Positions 51,676-60,949 are shown, counted from the stretch's first letter. The stretch is DNA of 64,000 nucleotides from Suttonella sp. R2A3 (GCF_021513215.1 NZ_CP090975.1:799501-863500); one strand, 5' to 3'. Translations and numbers: made by a program. Notes: generated by a model not told the origin, from the letters alone.

Positions 51676-52662
51676 TCAATCATTGTTGTCCAATAGGTTA
51701 TTGTCATGACCATAAATTGCCGCAATCAGCTGCATCGTTTTAAATGAATCTGCAAGTGTAGGCAACTTAGCCACTTTCCCTTTCGCTGCGGCAACAGCTT
51801 GACTGGCCTGATACAAAAATCCAGGCTTATAATTCGAATCCGCAGAATCAATTGGAAATGCAGTCACCCCCCTTTGGCCTCTCAATTGTTCTGTTGCTTG
51901 TTCAAGTGGTCGCATTTCCAATCGCCGTTGCCCAGTCGACACTGACACTGCCCAAGGGCCTGGACCTTGCCAGTTAGCTTCATACAGCCCTACGTCACCA
52001 CTGGAATAATTAATCTTAGCAACCACGTATCCTGGACTATCTGGGTCCCATGGAATGATAGACTCCACTTGGGTGACACTACCTCTACACAAAGTATTGA
52101 AGTAATCAATCAAGTGTATGGAGTTGCCATACATCAAATTATTAGCGACCTCTAAAGGGTGTCCATGAACGTTACGTGCCGCTTCTTGATCTTGTTGATC
52201 AAGCACAGTAACGAATCGCTTCTCTGAGGAATTTTGCTCCAGACGATCCAGCACCTGCCGCGTACTTGATAATGCACGGCGATTGAGCCCCACATAGACA
52301 TTACAATCAGCCTCTGCAGCAGCTTTGTAGATATCACCTGCCTCTTTATAATTTATCCCAGCTGGCTTTTCCAACAAAACTAACCACGGTTGACGAAAAC
52401 ACTCGAATGCCACATCGCGCATAGCTGATATACTAACTGCAACAACGACTATATCTGCTTGTGTCTGCATAAATAACTCTGCAACGGAAGCGTAATAACA
52501 CATGGATGGATGTTGCTGACACAATTTATTCGCACGCTCTTTTGTTCGACTGTGAATACCACACAGCTCAACATCTGGCAACGCTGCAAAGGCTTTAGCA
52601 TGTTGTGTTGCCATACTTCCAGCACCAATTAGCGCCACTTTAACTTTTTTCTTTTGAGACAT
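51676..52662 (-). CDS. Gfo/Idh/MocA family oxidoreductase
   Basis: 328 residues. N-terminal Rossmann motif ALIGAGSMATQHAKAF (GxGxxxxxH), then ADIVVVAVSISAMRDVAFEC and the family catalytic block LEKPAG (EKP with Lys), followed by YVGLNRRALSS. Substrate likely a nucleotide sugar or free sugar of the surface glycan, used with NAD(P). The start lies 11 bases after a second, diverged family member, so the two may work in sequence. Confidence 0.85.
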   Translation of the reverse strand: MSQKKKVKVALIGAGSMATQHAKAFAALPDVELCGIHSRTKERANKLCQQHPSMCYYASVAELFMQTQADIVVVAVSISAMRDVAFECFRQPWLVLLEKPAGINYKEAGDIYKAAAEADCNVYVGLNRRALSSTRQVLDRLEQNSSEKRFVTVLDQQDQEAARNVHGHPLEVANNLMYGNSIHLIDYFNTLCRGSVTQVESIIPWDPDSPGYVVAKINYSSGDVGLYEANWQGPGPWAVSVSTGQRRLEMRPLEQATEQLRGQRGVTAFPIDSADSNYKPGFLYQASQAVAAAKGKVAKLPTLADSFKTMQLIAAIYGHDNNLLDNND

Positions 52663-52673
52663 ATTTTAACTCC

Positions 52674-53690
52674 TTATGCCCAAGGAAATTTTCTAGTATT
52701 ACCCTTCACTTGAGAAACTTCAACAAGCACAGAGTCTTGTTCAGCTGATAATTGCGCCGCAACTAATGCACAAACCACATTACGCCCACAATCACCATCT
52801 GGAAATGAGCCTTCCTCAAACATGCACTGCCATATTGCTTGTGTGGCAGCAAGCACATCTATTGGCTTAATCTCCTCCAAATATTCATCAAAAGGCAAAC
52901 CGTATCGAGTTGTTGGCATTGTTCGGCTCTCTTCTTTTCTGTGTACGCAACGCAACTTTCCCGCTAATTCATCCACATACACTTGGCCGTACTTGCAATT
53001 ATAGATAGCAGAAATGCCATGCCCTAGATCGCCACCCAATTCGATATAAGCACGCATACCGTTTTCCAATACAGCACGTAATTGGCCAGACCGATCTTTA
53101 TACTGATCACCCCGAGGGTTTGGCACGGTTACAGTGTCCGCCCAAAACTGCACAGCTTTCGTTAAGCTTCCATTACTCATATAACGCAGCATTTCAAAAT
53201 AGTGCGAAGCATTCATCGCCAAACCAAAGTTTGCACCAGATATAATAATACCGCGTAATCCACCCAATGCAGGGGACTCTACAAGCTTTTTGACTGATAC
53301 ATATTCCTCTAGAAAACGCTGTGGGTGATTAACCGCCAGCTGGGTACCAGATTGACGACAGGCCGCAATCATTTGGTCACACTCATCTACTGAGACAGCC
53401 ATTGGCTTCTCGCAGAGCACATACTTCAAACCTGCTTGCGCTGCTTGAATAACATACTCGCAATGACTAGGCGCCGTAGAGGCGACGACCAATCCATCCA
53501 AATTAGTATCCGTCAACAACGCTTCAGCAGAATCAAAAACCTGCTTATCAGATAGGCCAAACTCATCAACTGCCGTACTAATGGATGCTGGTTGTGGATC
53601 AAAAATACCAACCAATGTCATACCTAAATTTTCAATAACTTGAATGTGACGCCGCCCCATGGAACCCACACCAATAACCGCCACTCTCAT
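52674..53690 (-). CDS. Gfo/Idh/MocA family oxidoreductase
   Basis: 338 residues. VIGVGSMGRRHIQVIENLG is the NAD-binding site, VASTAPSHCEYVIQAAQAGL and VLCEKPMAVSVDECDQMI (catalytic Lys in EKP) are typical, then LAVNHPQRFLEEY. Within the glycan locus a role in dehydrogenation or epimerisation of a nucleotide sugar is likely; the exact reaction is not readable. Upstream lies about 500 bases with only gene remnants. Confidence 0.85.
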   Translation of the reverse strand: MRVAVIGVGSMGRRHIQVIENLGMTLVGIFDPQPASISTAVDEFGLSDKQVFDSAEALLTDTNLDGLVVASTAPSHCEYVIQAAQAGLKYVLCEKPMAVSVDECDQMIAACRQSGTQLAVNHPQRFLEEYVSVKKLVESPALGGLRGIIISGANFGLAMNASHYFEMLRYMSNGSLTKAVQFWADTVTVPNPRGDQYKDRSGQLRAVLENGMRAYIELGGDLGHGISAIYNCKYGQVYVDELAGKLRCVHRKEESRTMPTTRYGLPFDEYLEEIKPIDVLAATQAIWQCMFEEGSFPDGDCGRNVVCALVAAQLSAEQDSVLVEVSQVKGNTRKFPWA

Positions 53691-53875
53691 TAATGACCCC
53701 TTATGTTGCTATTTAAACAAACCTTATAATTTCAAAATCTATTGGGTTGTCGAAGTCAATAGATTATTTTATAGACATCACACAACCTATTTAGTCGCCA
53801 ATTCTCACACAAAAACAACTACAAATTAAAATCCTCTATATAATCAGCATCGACCCAATATGCAGATATAAGAAA

Positions 53876-54127
53876 CTATAGCAATTCGTTATATAACTTG
53901 CCAACAAGACAAGCCTCTTGCTCTATTTTTACGCCTGCATTAAACAATTCGTTGCTACGGCCAGTTATATTTAGCGTATAAGCTCCTTTACTATTCATTT
54001 TTAAAGCTACGAATTGAAAGGACTACAAACCGTCACAGTTTTCATATAAAACGATTCTATTACAGTTACAACTAATTTTTCTATCAGGTGAAAGCACATT
54101 GGGCAATCTGTACCAGCTGTTAATACC
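53876..54127 (-). pseudogene. Fragment of an unidentified glycan-locus gene
   Basis: One frame of 84 codons, interrupted by a single TAG, reads GINSWYRLPNVLSPDRKIS, NRIVLYENCDGL, stop, SFQFVALKMNSKGAYTLNIT and EQEACLVGKLYNELL to a final TAG at 53876-53878. It looks like a protein C-terminus, not random translation, but matches no family I can name. The surrounding 53691-53875 and 54128-54190 hold nothing recognisable. Confidence 0.4.
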
Positions 54128-54190
54128 CTAGTTGACTTTATTCCATTATCTTAAAATTAAGCGCGTTCTGCCCCTATATAGTGCCCAATT

Positions 54191-54822
54191 TTAATTAGCA
54201 CCAATCGCCACAATAATACGCTCACATAGTGCACTATGTCCTTTTTCGTTTAGATGATGACCATCACTCATGGTAATCCCCTCATCAGGAAGAGCTATAT
54301 ATCTTGCATTTTTAAGTTGTTTTAATATCGTATTATACCTGCCTACATATTTTTCAATATTTGGAACAGCTTTAATTAGGTCATCACCAAAAATCGTCTC
54401 TATAAAAAATACACTACTGCCATCAAACAAACTAACTATCGTAGACATATTCTTAGCATATTGTTTCTCTTTGGTATATCTAATATTTCGAATACGCCGA
54501 AAAACTGGCCTATTAATCGCCCTTAATAATATTTTCCCCAATAGTGGCAGCATCCTTATAAACGTCAGCTCTAATTTAGATACAAATCGTGGCGTGCAGT
54601 CGACAATTCCAGACTGGACGATAACAATATCTGGGCAAAAATTTATGTAATAATTAGCTTGACGAAGCAACTCACCAGAGGTCCCCCCCCTAAAGATAAC
54701 TGTTGAACTTCATAGCCATAAGTTTTTAACAATACTGGCCATGTGGCTTCATAACTGCAATATTCTGGAGCATCTCTTGGTAGCGCCAAAGAATCAGATA
54801 AAACAAGTACACGTATTGCCAT
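54191..54822 (-). pseudogene. SGNH/GDSL-type hydrolase with a frameshifting G8 tract (possibly phase-variable)
   Basis: Starts at ATG 54822 with RVLVLSDSLALPRDAPEY, the block I (GDSL-like, here SDSL) of SGNH hydrolases. The frame reads into G8 (LGGGP) and stops at 54643. In the alternative frame it continues TSGELLRQANYYINFCPDIV, QSGIVDCTPRF and, near the end, MSDGHHLNEKGHSALC with the catalytic Asp-His pair of block V. Nine (or six) G would join both. The product, about 210 residues, would probably add or remove O-acetyl groups on the glycan. The tract leaves block I and the DxxH pair in different frames, so the present form is off. Confidence 0.8.
54683..54690 (-). repeat. G8 homopolymer inside the SGNH hydrolase gene
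   Basis: Eight C on the + strand within AT-rich DNA, about 45 codons into the gene. Frame is open through the full gene at nine or six G. It is the second long G tract in the glycan locus after that at 40528-40536. Confidence 0.9.
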
Positions 54823-54944
54823 TTTATTTCTCTCTTCATTTATTTGATAAAAGTTCTCAACTGAAAGATAGCGCATTATATGGCACGGTGCGATTAAATC
54901 ACTAGATATAATCATTTTGTTGTGGGTTTCTAGGCCGAATAAAC

Positions 54945-55455
54945 TTTAGCTCTATCATATTTTAGCCACCCAATTTTCTAACAGATGACTAATGTAGCCT
55001 GGGCCATTATCACAACGAATTGCCTGAGGTTTACAGGACAGCTGGCTTTAAAGCTTTTTTTCGATGATACCCTTCAACACGTGGTGTTCTAGGCTGAGGT
55101 CGGCATACATCTGCTTAAGGCGGCGGTTTTCCTGTTCTAGCTCTTTTAGGCGCCTGATGTCTGGGACGCTCATGCCGCCATACTTACCCTTCCAGTTGTA
55201 GTAGGCCGCATCAGCAATGCCGTATTCCCGGCAAACTTTCTTGACGAGTCGTCCTCCTTCAACTTCTTTGAGGATCTTGACTATCTGTGTTTAGCTATAG
55301 CGTGATTTCTTTATTTGTCGTTATCCTGTTGCGCAGTTTACGTCAGAGAACTCTAAATGGGTATTATCTATTTTAGGGGATGGTTACATTACCCCACCAT
55401 TCTATGAGAAAATTCCACTGAAAACTCCTTTTATCTTATGGAGGAGGGATTACTT
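54945..55455 (-). mobile_element. Internally deleted IS3-family element
   Basis: An 88-codon orfA relic (55048-55314) reads KKSRYS, stop, TQIVKILKEVEGG, then YYNWKGKYGGMSVPDIRRLK and NRRLKQMYADLSLEHHVLKG to KL; its start codon is ATA and a TAA sits at codon 8. Immediately after it only the orfB piece KPQAIRCDNGPGYISHLLEN remains, so the rest of orfB is deleted. The outer end near 55449-55455 again has the GTAATCCC tip. The element interrupts a ptmE-like gene. Confidence 0.8.
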
Positions 55456-55594
55456 CGCCATCTGTCACAGTTCCTAACAACTGCTGCCTGTCATTAACAA
55501 CCATGCAAATACGCAACGAGCCTTGATCAAGGCACCGCATCGCATCACGGATGCTAGTTTTAGGTGAAAGAAGGATAGATTGCCAGTTTTTCAT
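55456..55594 (-). pseudogene. 5' remnant of a second ptmE-like gene, cut by the IS
   Basis: From ATG 55594 the frame reads MKNWQSILLSPKTSIRDAMR, then CLDQGSLRICMVVNDRQQLL and TVTDGE before running into the IS end. It matches the first ~45 residues of PtmE (50257-51309), the start of CBS repeat 1. It overlaps the PIG-L gene stop by 4 bases, the tight coupling of an original operon, so ptmE once followed that gene directly. Confidence 0.85.
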
Positions 55595-56253
55595 TGGATA
55601 ATCTCTTTAAGGAGCATGAAACTTTCAGCGTATTCACAGCCTGCGGAAGCTCCACGAAGAATTGCTAATGCCTTCATGTTTTTATGGCTTCTTGGAAAAG
55701 GGTGTTCTCCTATTTCACTTGCAAACACCTGCATAATATCTAACTTCTTTTCAAGATACTCACTTATATCGTTATATACATTTGGTACAAAACTATCTTC
55801 TTTAGTGCTTGGCGCAAACTCCGTTTCACTTAGTGTCTCCATCATATAAATTTTTCTAATAAACGGATAACGAAACGATTTGGTACAGCTATATGCCGCA
55901 TCAAAAATTTTACGGTGGTCACTATGAACATCCGCCTTAAACGGTAAGTAAATAATATTTGGTTGGATTTCTTTAATTACTGCTGAAATTTTGCTAATTA
56001 GTTCGCTCATGCTGTATTCATCCACTTGCATCGTTTTTAAACGTAGGTTGTGTACGCTATCAAAGACATAAAGCTGCGTAACCTTATCAATCTCCTGCTC
56101 ACGTTTATCAAAGTAGTGATGGTTGTCTGGAATTGTTGTACCAATTAACCAATGAATAGCATCCCCTTGCGCCTTATGTTTGAGCAACGTACCACCGCAA
56201 CCAAGAGTTTCATCATCTGGATGGACAGCGATAACCAAAACCTTGTTATTCAT
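55591..56253 (-). CDS. PIG-L family N-deacetylase
   Basis: 220 residues. The zinc-binding motif AVHPDDETLGCGGTLLKH is at the N-terminus and ADVHSDHRKIFDAAYS supplies the third His. Such enzymes remove N-acetyl groups from GlcNAc-type sugars or their derivatives. It overlaps the formyltransferase gene upstream by 4 bases, so deacetylation and formylation may follow each other on the same amino group (inference). It lies in the nonulosonate operon between the formyltransferase and the ptmE remnant. Confidence 0.9.
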   Translation of the reverse strand: MNNKVLVIAVHPDDETLGCGGTLLKHKAQGDAIHWLIGTTIPDNHHYFDKREQEIDKVTQLYVFDSVHNLRLKTMQVDEYSMSELISKISAVIKEIQPNIIYLPFKADVHSDHRKIFDAAYSCTKSFRYPFIRKIYMMETLSETEFAPSTKEDSFVPNVYNDISEYLEKKLDIMQVFASEIGEHPFPRSHKNMKALAILRGASAGCEYAESFMLLKEIIQ

Positions 56254-57128
56254 AAATACTCACCTTTTTCTGGCAATTTACTAAATTCATGTCTAATAAT
56301 CTTCACTGCGCCGTCATAACATTTAATTAACAAGCTCCGTTCGCAATCTAAAACCAAGCCTGGCTCAAGGTTATTTTTATCATACTTAACTTCTTCAATC
56401 TCCCATATCTTAACTTCTACTCCATTATGTAGAAGATGCGCTCCAATATATGGTTCTGATAAGCCTCGCACTAAATTATATATTGCACGACTAGACATTC
56501 TAAAATCTATCAAGCCATCTTGAGGGGTACGCTTTCTCCAAAGATTTGAAAGCTCATGACGTTGAGGAGTTCTTAAATAATTACCTTTTTTTAAATCCGG
56601 CAAAAAATCTTCTATTTGCTTCAAAGCAATATTTGTTATCCTGTTATATAAAGAGAGAGCATTATCTTCATAACCAATACATACTCGCTCTTGGGATAAT
56701 AAATCCCCATCATCAGCCCCTTCTTCCATAAAGAAAAATGTAGAAGCCGTTTGGTCTAAGCCCAAAATAAGCGACCAAATAATAGGGTGCCTTCCTCTAT
56801 TTTCAGGTAATGCTGTTGGGTGAAATCCAACAACTCCTATGCTTGTGAGGTTTAATAGTTCTGATTTGATCAATTTTGACCAGCCAAAACAAAAAATAAT
56901 ATCTGGCTCTAATGCTCTAATCCAGCCTATACTTTCTGGTGAATTTATATTAGAAGTATAAATAAAAGGAATATTGTTTTTTTTACATAATGGCGACAAA
57001 TCCACAAAATCACTGTTAAAGTCTGAGCGCTGCTGTGTACATACACCAACCACTTGCTCATTCTTCCTAATTAGAAGTTCCAATGCCATATAGGAAAATT
57101 TTACTGTACCAATTAACAAGATACGCAT
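56250..57128 (-). CDS. Formyltransferase family protein (putative sugar N-formyltransferase)
   Basis: 292 residues. Formyl-THF transferase fold: ILLIGTVKFSYMALELL at the start, then GFHPTALPENRGRHPIIWSL and EEGADDGDLLSQE with the catalytic His and Asp. The Asn of the usual NxH catalytic motif is replaced: the protein has GFH. A C-terminal domain (about 200-292) carries the GLSEPYIGAHL block found in methionyl-tRNA-type and sugar formyltransferases. Embedded between the 2-epimerase and PIG-L genes, it probably formylates an amino sugar of the nonulosonate route. Confidence 0.82.
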   Translation of the reverse strand: MRILLIGTVKFSYMALELLIRKNEQVVGVCTQQRSDFNSDFVDLSPLCKKNNIPFIYTSNINSPESIGWIRALEPDIIFCFGWSKLIKSELLNLTSIGVVGFHPTALPENRGRHPIIWSLILGLDQTASTFFFMEEGADDGDLLSQERVCIGYEDNALSLYNRITNIALKQIEDFLPDLKKGNYLRTPQRHELSNLWRKRTPQDGLIDFRMSSRAIYNLVRGLSEPYIGAHLLHNGVEVKIWEIEEVKYDKNNLEPGLVLDCERSLLIKCYDGAVKIIRHEFSKLPEKGEYL

Positions 57129-57129
57129 A

Positions 57130-58287
57130 TTAAACCTTTAAATTATAAAATTTCTTTTTAAGGATATTTTTTAGTTTAGCATCCTTTAGAACCTTAACAA
57201 TTTTGATGCCTGCTTTTCCTTCACCATAAGGATTTATCGAACTCTTAAGCCTCTGTTGAAGCTGTGAGGAATAAAGTTTATCAAATGCTTTTTGTATTGA
57301 CTCTTTGGTAGGATCACAGTCAATCACGCTATCTGCCTTAATACGCCCTGCTTGTCGGTCACCAATATTAATTGTACCGATATGAAAGCTTGGTGCTTCA
57401 GCGAGCCCGCTAGAACTATTACCCACCATGGCATCGACATATTGCAAAGCGCTTAAATACCTCAACTGCCCCAGTGAAGTAAAACCTACCGCTTTGTGCT
57501 TATTATTAGCAACATATCCATCAATCATCTGGTTGATAATACGGCCATCAGTGTCTGAGTTAGCTTTGGTGAAAATTAAATGTGTACCTTCTAATTCATC
57601 GAGCGCCTTTAAAAGCTCGGAAAACTGATTCTCAGAAGTCGCACTTTCCAACGTAACAGGGTGAAACGTTATTAATAAATTTTTCTCTGCCAGCTTAAAA
57701 TCAATCGAATCTTCAAATGCTTCTTTACTCAAAAGTTGCAAACGATGGATATTCTCTATCCCCATTCCACCTACATTAAAGACTCGCGTAGGATCTTCTC
57801 CAAGTTGGATAACTCGATTGCAATATTCTTCGGTTGCTGTGAAGTGTAGGTGGCTCATTTTTGTAATACTGTGCCTAATAGATTCATCAATAAGGCCTTC
57901 AGTCGTTTCACCACCATGTAAATGCGCTATAGGAATTTTTGCTACCATCGCAGCACTAGCTGCTGCAAAAATCTCATAGCGATCACCTAACAGAACGACA
58001 ATGTCGGGGTTTAGTTCATCATAAGCTTCAGCAAAACTGATTTGCGCAAGACCAATTGATTTTGAAATACCAACCGCAGTATCAGAAGACAATAGCATTT
58101 CAATCTTCTTGTTGATCGTAAATTCTTTTTCTATTTCTTGATAAGTGAGCCCAAATTCTGGGCTAAGGTGCATGCCAGTCACAATCAATTGCAACTCAAA
58201 CGTTGGCTCAGCCTGAAGTTCTTTCATAAGCCAATATAGCAGCCCATATTCTGCTCGTGTGCCGGTTACTACGCAGATTTTTCTCAT
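57130..58287 (-). CDS. legG: Hydrolysing UDP-sugar 2-epimerase of nonulosonate synthesis (NeuC/LegG)
   Basis: 385 residues. CVVTGTRAEYGLLYWLMKEL at the start, VTGMHLSPEFGLTYQEIE, VVLLGDRYEIFAAASAAM, HLHGGETTEGLIDESIRH and VGNSSSGLAEAPSF are all diagnostic of the hydrolysing group. LegG converts UDP-2,4-diacetamido-2,4,6-trideoxyglucose to the 6-deoxy-mannose form with release of UDP; NeuC does so with UDP-GlcNAc. The start overlaps the legI stop by 4 bases (ATGA). Leg rather than Neu is chosen because legB and legC are present. Confidence 0.92.
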   Translation of the reverse strand: MRKICVVTGTRAEYGLLYWLMKELQAEPTFELQLIVTGMHLSPEFGLTYQEIEKEFTINKKIEMLLSSDTAVGISKSIGLAQISFAEAYDELNPDIVVLLGDRYEIFAAASAAMVAKIPIAHLHGGETTEGLIDESIRHSITKMSHLHFTATEEYCNRVIQLGEDPTRVFNVGGMGIENIHRLQLLSKEAFEDSIDFKLAEKNLLITFHPVTLESATSENQFSELLKALDELEGTHLIFTKANSDTDGRIINQMIDGYVANNKHKAVGFTSLGQLRYLSALQYVDAMVGNSSSGLAEAPSFHIGTINIGDRQAGRIKADSVIDCDPTKESIQKAFDKLYSSQLQQRLKSSINPYGEGKAGIKIVKVLKDAKLKNILKKKFYNLKV

Positions 58288-59285
58288 ATCAAGTCATCCT
58301 CTTGATAATCTCGTAGGGCTGCGGTGCCTAATATTTCATCCCAGCACATTGGATTAATGCCTGTTCCAGGGCGTTTAATACAAAGGTTCTCTTCGGTAAA
58401 TGTATCGCCTTTATTTATTGCTGTTTTAGCCACTAATGACTTGCGTACGATAGGCTTATTCTTTGATTCACTCGGACTAGGCTTTTTCATACTACTACCT
58501 AGTGCTATTTCGATATTACGAATGGCTGTAACCATCGCTTTGAGCTCATCAGGCTCTAGGCTTGCTTTATGGTCTGGGCCTTCCATTGTTTTATCTAGAG
58601 TGAAATGTTTTTCGATAACTTTAGCGCCCAAAGCAACTGCAGCGATAGGCACTTCGATGCCTCGCGTGTGGTCGCTGTAACCGTAAGCAACATCAAAAGC
58701 CTTCCCAATGGTTACCATGGCTTTTAAGTTAACATCTTGCATTGGGGTAGGGTATTCAGTATTTGCATGCAGTATGGTGATATTATTTTTGCTAGTACCT
58801 GATTCAATTAATACATCAAGCGCTGTCTCAATTTCACCGAGGTTTGCCATACCCGTAGATAGAATTACCTGCTTTTTCAACCTGCCGATATGCCGCAAAT
58901 AAGGAAGGTTTGTTATCTCACCACTGGGGATTTTAAATGTTTGAAGGCCCAAGGTGTTTAAGAAGTTAATGCTATCGTGATCAAAAGGGGTAGATAAAAA
59001 CTCTATATTTTTTTCTTGGCAGTAGGCGATAAGCTCATGATGCATAGCTTCGCTTAGCTCTAACTTTTTGATCATATCAAACTGAGATTCTTCTGAACCT
59101 GTGGTTTGTTTTTGGTAGTCGGCTTTTTCAGTATTTTTAGATATACATAGCTCCGTTTTAAATGTTTGGAATTTTACTGCGTCAGCTCCAGATCCAGCTG
59201 CAGCGTCAATCAGCTTTTTCGCCAACTCTAAATTTCCATTATGATTAACACCAGCCTCGGCAATAATAAAAGTTTTCTTTTCCAT
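58284..59285 (-). CDS. legI: Nonulosonic acid synthase (NeuB/LegI)
   Basis: 333 residues from ATG 59285 (a GTG three codons upstream is possible). The NeuB barrel starts FIIAEAGVNHNGNLELAKKL and contains ADAVKFQTFKTE, FKIPSGEITNLPYL, STGMANLGEIE and HFTLDKTMEGPDHKASLEP; the C-terminal antifreeze-like SAF domain has KSLVAKTAINKGDTF and KRPGTGI. It condenses the diacetamido hexose with phosphoenolpyruvate to legionaminic acid. Specificity is inferred from the legB/legC/legG context. Confidence 0.93.
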   Translation of the reverse strand: MEKKTFIIAEAGVNHNGNLELAKKLIDAAAGSGADAVKFQTFKTELCISKNTEKADYQKQTTGSEESQFDMIKKLELSEAMHHELIAYCQEKNIEFLSTPFDHDSINFLNTLGLQTFKIPSGEITNLPYLRHIGRLKKQVILSTGMANLGEIETALDVLIESGTSKNNITILHANTEYPTPMQDVNLKAMVTIGKAFDVAYGYSDHTRGIEVPIAAVALGAKVIEKHFTLDKTMEGPDHKASLEPDELKAMVTAIRNIEIALGSSMKKPSPSESKNKPIVRKSLVAKTAINKGDTFTEENLCIKRPGTGINPMCWDEILGTAALRDYQEDDLI

Positions 59286-59294
59286 GATATCCAC

Positions 59295-60287
59295 TCACTT
59301 CCTATATAGCTGAAATAGTTTAGGCGTTATTTTATCATTATGTTCATTCTGCCACATTTTATTAAGTCGGGCTCTGACCTCCGGCATAAAATCGACCCCC
59401 GCAATATAAAAAGGAAGCTTTACATCCGAAAATTTAGACTTGAACTTAAATAAATTATCATTTTCATCCGCAGTTCTTCCACCGCCAAGCATCATCCACC
59501 TGCAGCCTTTTTCTTTAGCACGCTCAAATGCGCAGTCCAGCAAGAGATAATTACCGTTTTCTCGCATGAAGCTTTGGTTATTTGCAGAAAGGTGATAATG
59601 AGAAATATCGCTACCGTACATAAAAAAACCTGAGGAAACTATATCGTTATCTAGTTTCACTTCAATCAACTCAATCCCACTGATTGAAGACAGACCTTCA
59701 AAGTACTCAGGCTTGAAATAATAAAATTCTTCTGCAGAGTTTTTATTCATTGTTAAGTCATACAGTTGTTTGAAATCATCAAAACTCTTACTGCCATATT
59801 CATAACTGAGCTTCTTATAAGCTTTACGTAACACATTTCGAGTTGTCTTCGAATACTGAGCCCAGCGTGCCTCTGTACTCAAAGATAAATCAACCATCAC
59901 CACAGTTCTTTCTTTCAAGATAAAATCAAACAGTGAGCTATGCCGCGACAATGTATTAAAAGGATGAAACCTAATGAACTCGCAAACAATCTTTTCTTTA
60001 ATACAATGTTGGCGGTAGGCTTCAAAAGCTGAATTTAAAAAAGCAGTATCATTACTATTCGTTAGTGGACCACCATAGCCATATGGCGTTTCCAGATCAT
60101 AAAGCTCTTCTTCAACAGGAACTCCATAAACATTTTCAATCTTTCGCTTAATTGAATAGAAGGAAATATACTTCTCACCATCTTTAAAAACATAGTCAAA
60201 TAGCTCTCCATCGCCTGCCAAATAAAGCTTCGAATAACTATCCTGGTAATAAATATCATTAAGCAGATTAAACTTTTTGCAGTTCAA
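59295..60287 (-). CDS. FemAB-like GNAT acyltransferase
   Basis: 330 residues. It has the FemAB-type signature: TPYGYGGP near residue 67, RWAQYSKTTRNVLRKAYKK (the lipid II/acceptor helix) and GNYLLLDCAFERAKEKGCRWMMLGGG in the C-terminal GNAT half. Starts with TTG inside the last codons of the methyltransferase gene (20-base overlap), and its stop overlaps the upstream part of legI. It is a candidate for an N-acylation step of the nonulosonate pathway, since no LegH is visible, but FemAB proteins usually transfer amino acids. Confidence 0.8.
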   Translation of the reverse strand: MNCKKFNLLNDIYYQDSYSKLYLAGDGELFDYVFKDGEKYISFYSIKRKIENVYGVPVEEELYDLETPYGYGGPLTNSNDTAFLNSAFEAYRQHCIKEKIVCEFIRFHPFNTLSRHSSLFDFILKERTVVMVDLSLSTEARWAQYSKTTRNVLRKAYKKLSYEYGSKSFDDFKQLYDLTMNKNSAEEFYYFKPEYFEGLSSISGIELIEVKLDNDIVSSGFFMYGSDISHYHLSANNQSFMRENGNYLLLDCAFERAKEKGCRWMMLGGGRTADENDNLFKFKSKFSDVKLPFYIAGVDFMPEVRARLNKMWQNEHNDKITPKLFQLYRK

Positions 60288-60949
60288 TGATCCATTCCTT
60301 TATTACATTACCATTCATAAAATTTTCTTCTATACTTCTAATATCTAGTATAATATTATTATCGAGTTTATAAAGTTTTTTAATATCATTATACGTTGTA
60401 TAACGAGCGAATCCTTTTCCTGCAATTGGACCACTATCTGGAATAACTGCATGATAATCACATTCTTTACCACTAAGCCCCCATGTGCCATCAGCAAAAG
60501 TTTGCGATAAAAATTTACCCTTTGTTTTTAACTTCTCAAAACACTTTTCTATGATTTTTTCTAGAATAATAAAATGAATTACAATATAGACTTTCCATAT
60601 CAATAATGGCATTAAGAGAATTATTTTCAATCTCATCTAAAGTCTTATAATAATCACCACAACTATACTTTAAGACATTTGAATCTATTCTCTCTTCTTC
60701 AAATCTTTTTTTCATCGTATTAATAGCACTTTGACTTCCTTCAAGAGCTATAACACTGAATCCTTCTCTTGCGCAAAACCAAAGATTCGCTCCTGTTCCT
60801 GAACCAATTTCTAAAATTTTTATCTCTTTTCTATTTGGTACTTTATAAAAGCTTCTTGCAATAAACTTTATAACTGATAAAGCTGGATATTTACCCCATT
60901 CATTGTTTGCAAAGATCTCTTCCCACAATATTAAATTTTGATTTTTCAT
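60268..60949 (-). pseudogene. Class I SAM-dependent methyltransferase, frameshifted
   Basis: The N-terminal frame (60949-60536) begins KNQNLILWEEIFANNEWGKY and has SAM motif I ILEIGSGTGANLWFCAREGF and IIDMESLYCNSF. It goes out of frame at an A6 run (T6 at 60555-60560). One A fewer gives NSFYYSRKIIEKCFEKLKTK, continuing in the second frame with FLSQTFADGTWG, ending ELQKV at 60268. About 226 residues when joined. The indel may be mutation or error. Sits between the FemAB-like and legC genes. Confidence 0.85.

Noticed and set aside
51843-51872. C6 run in the Gfo/Idh/MocA gene as a third phase-variable tract
   Set aside because: The gene is intact and in frame around it and the run is short; no evidence of switching.
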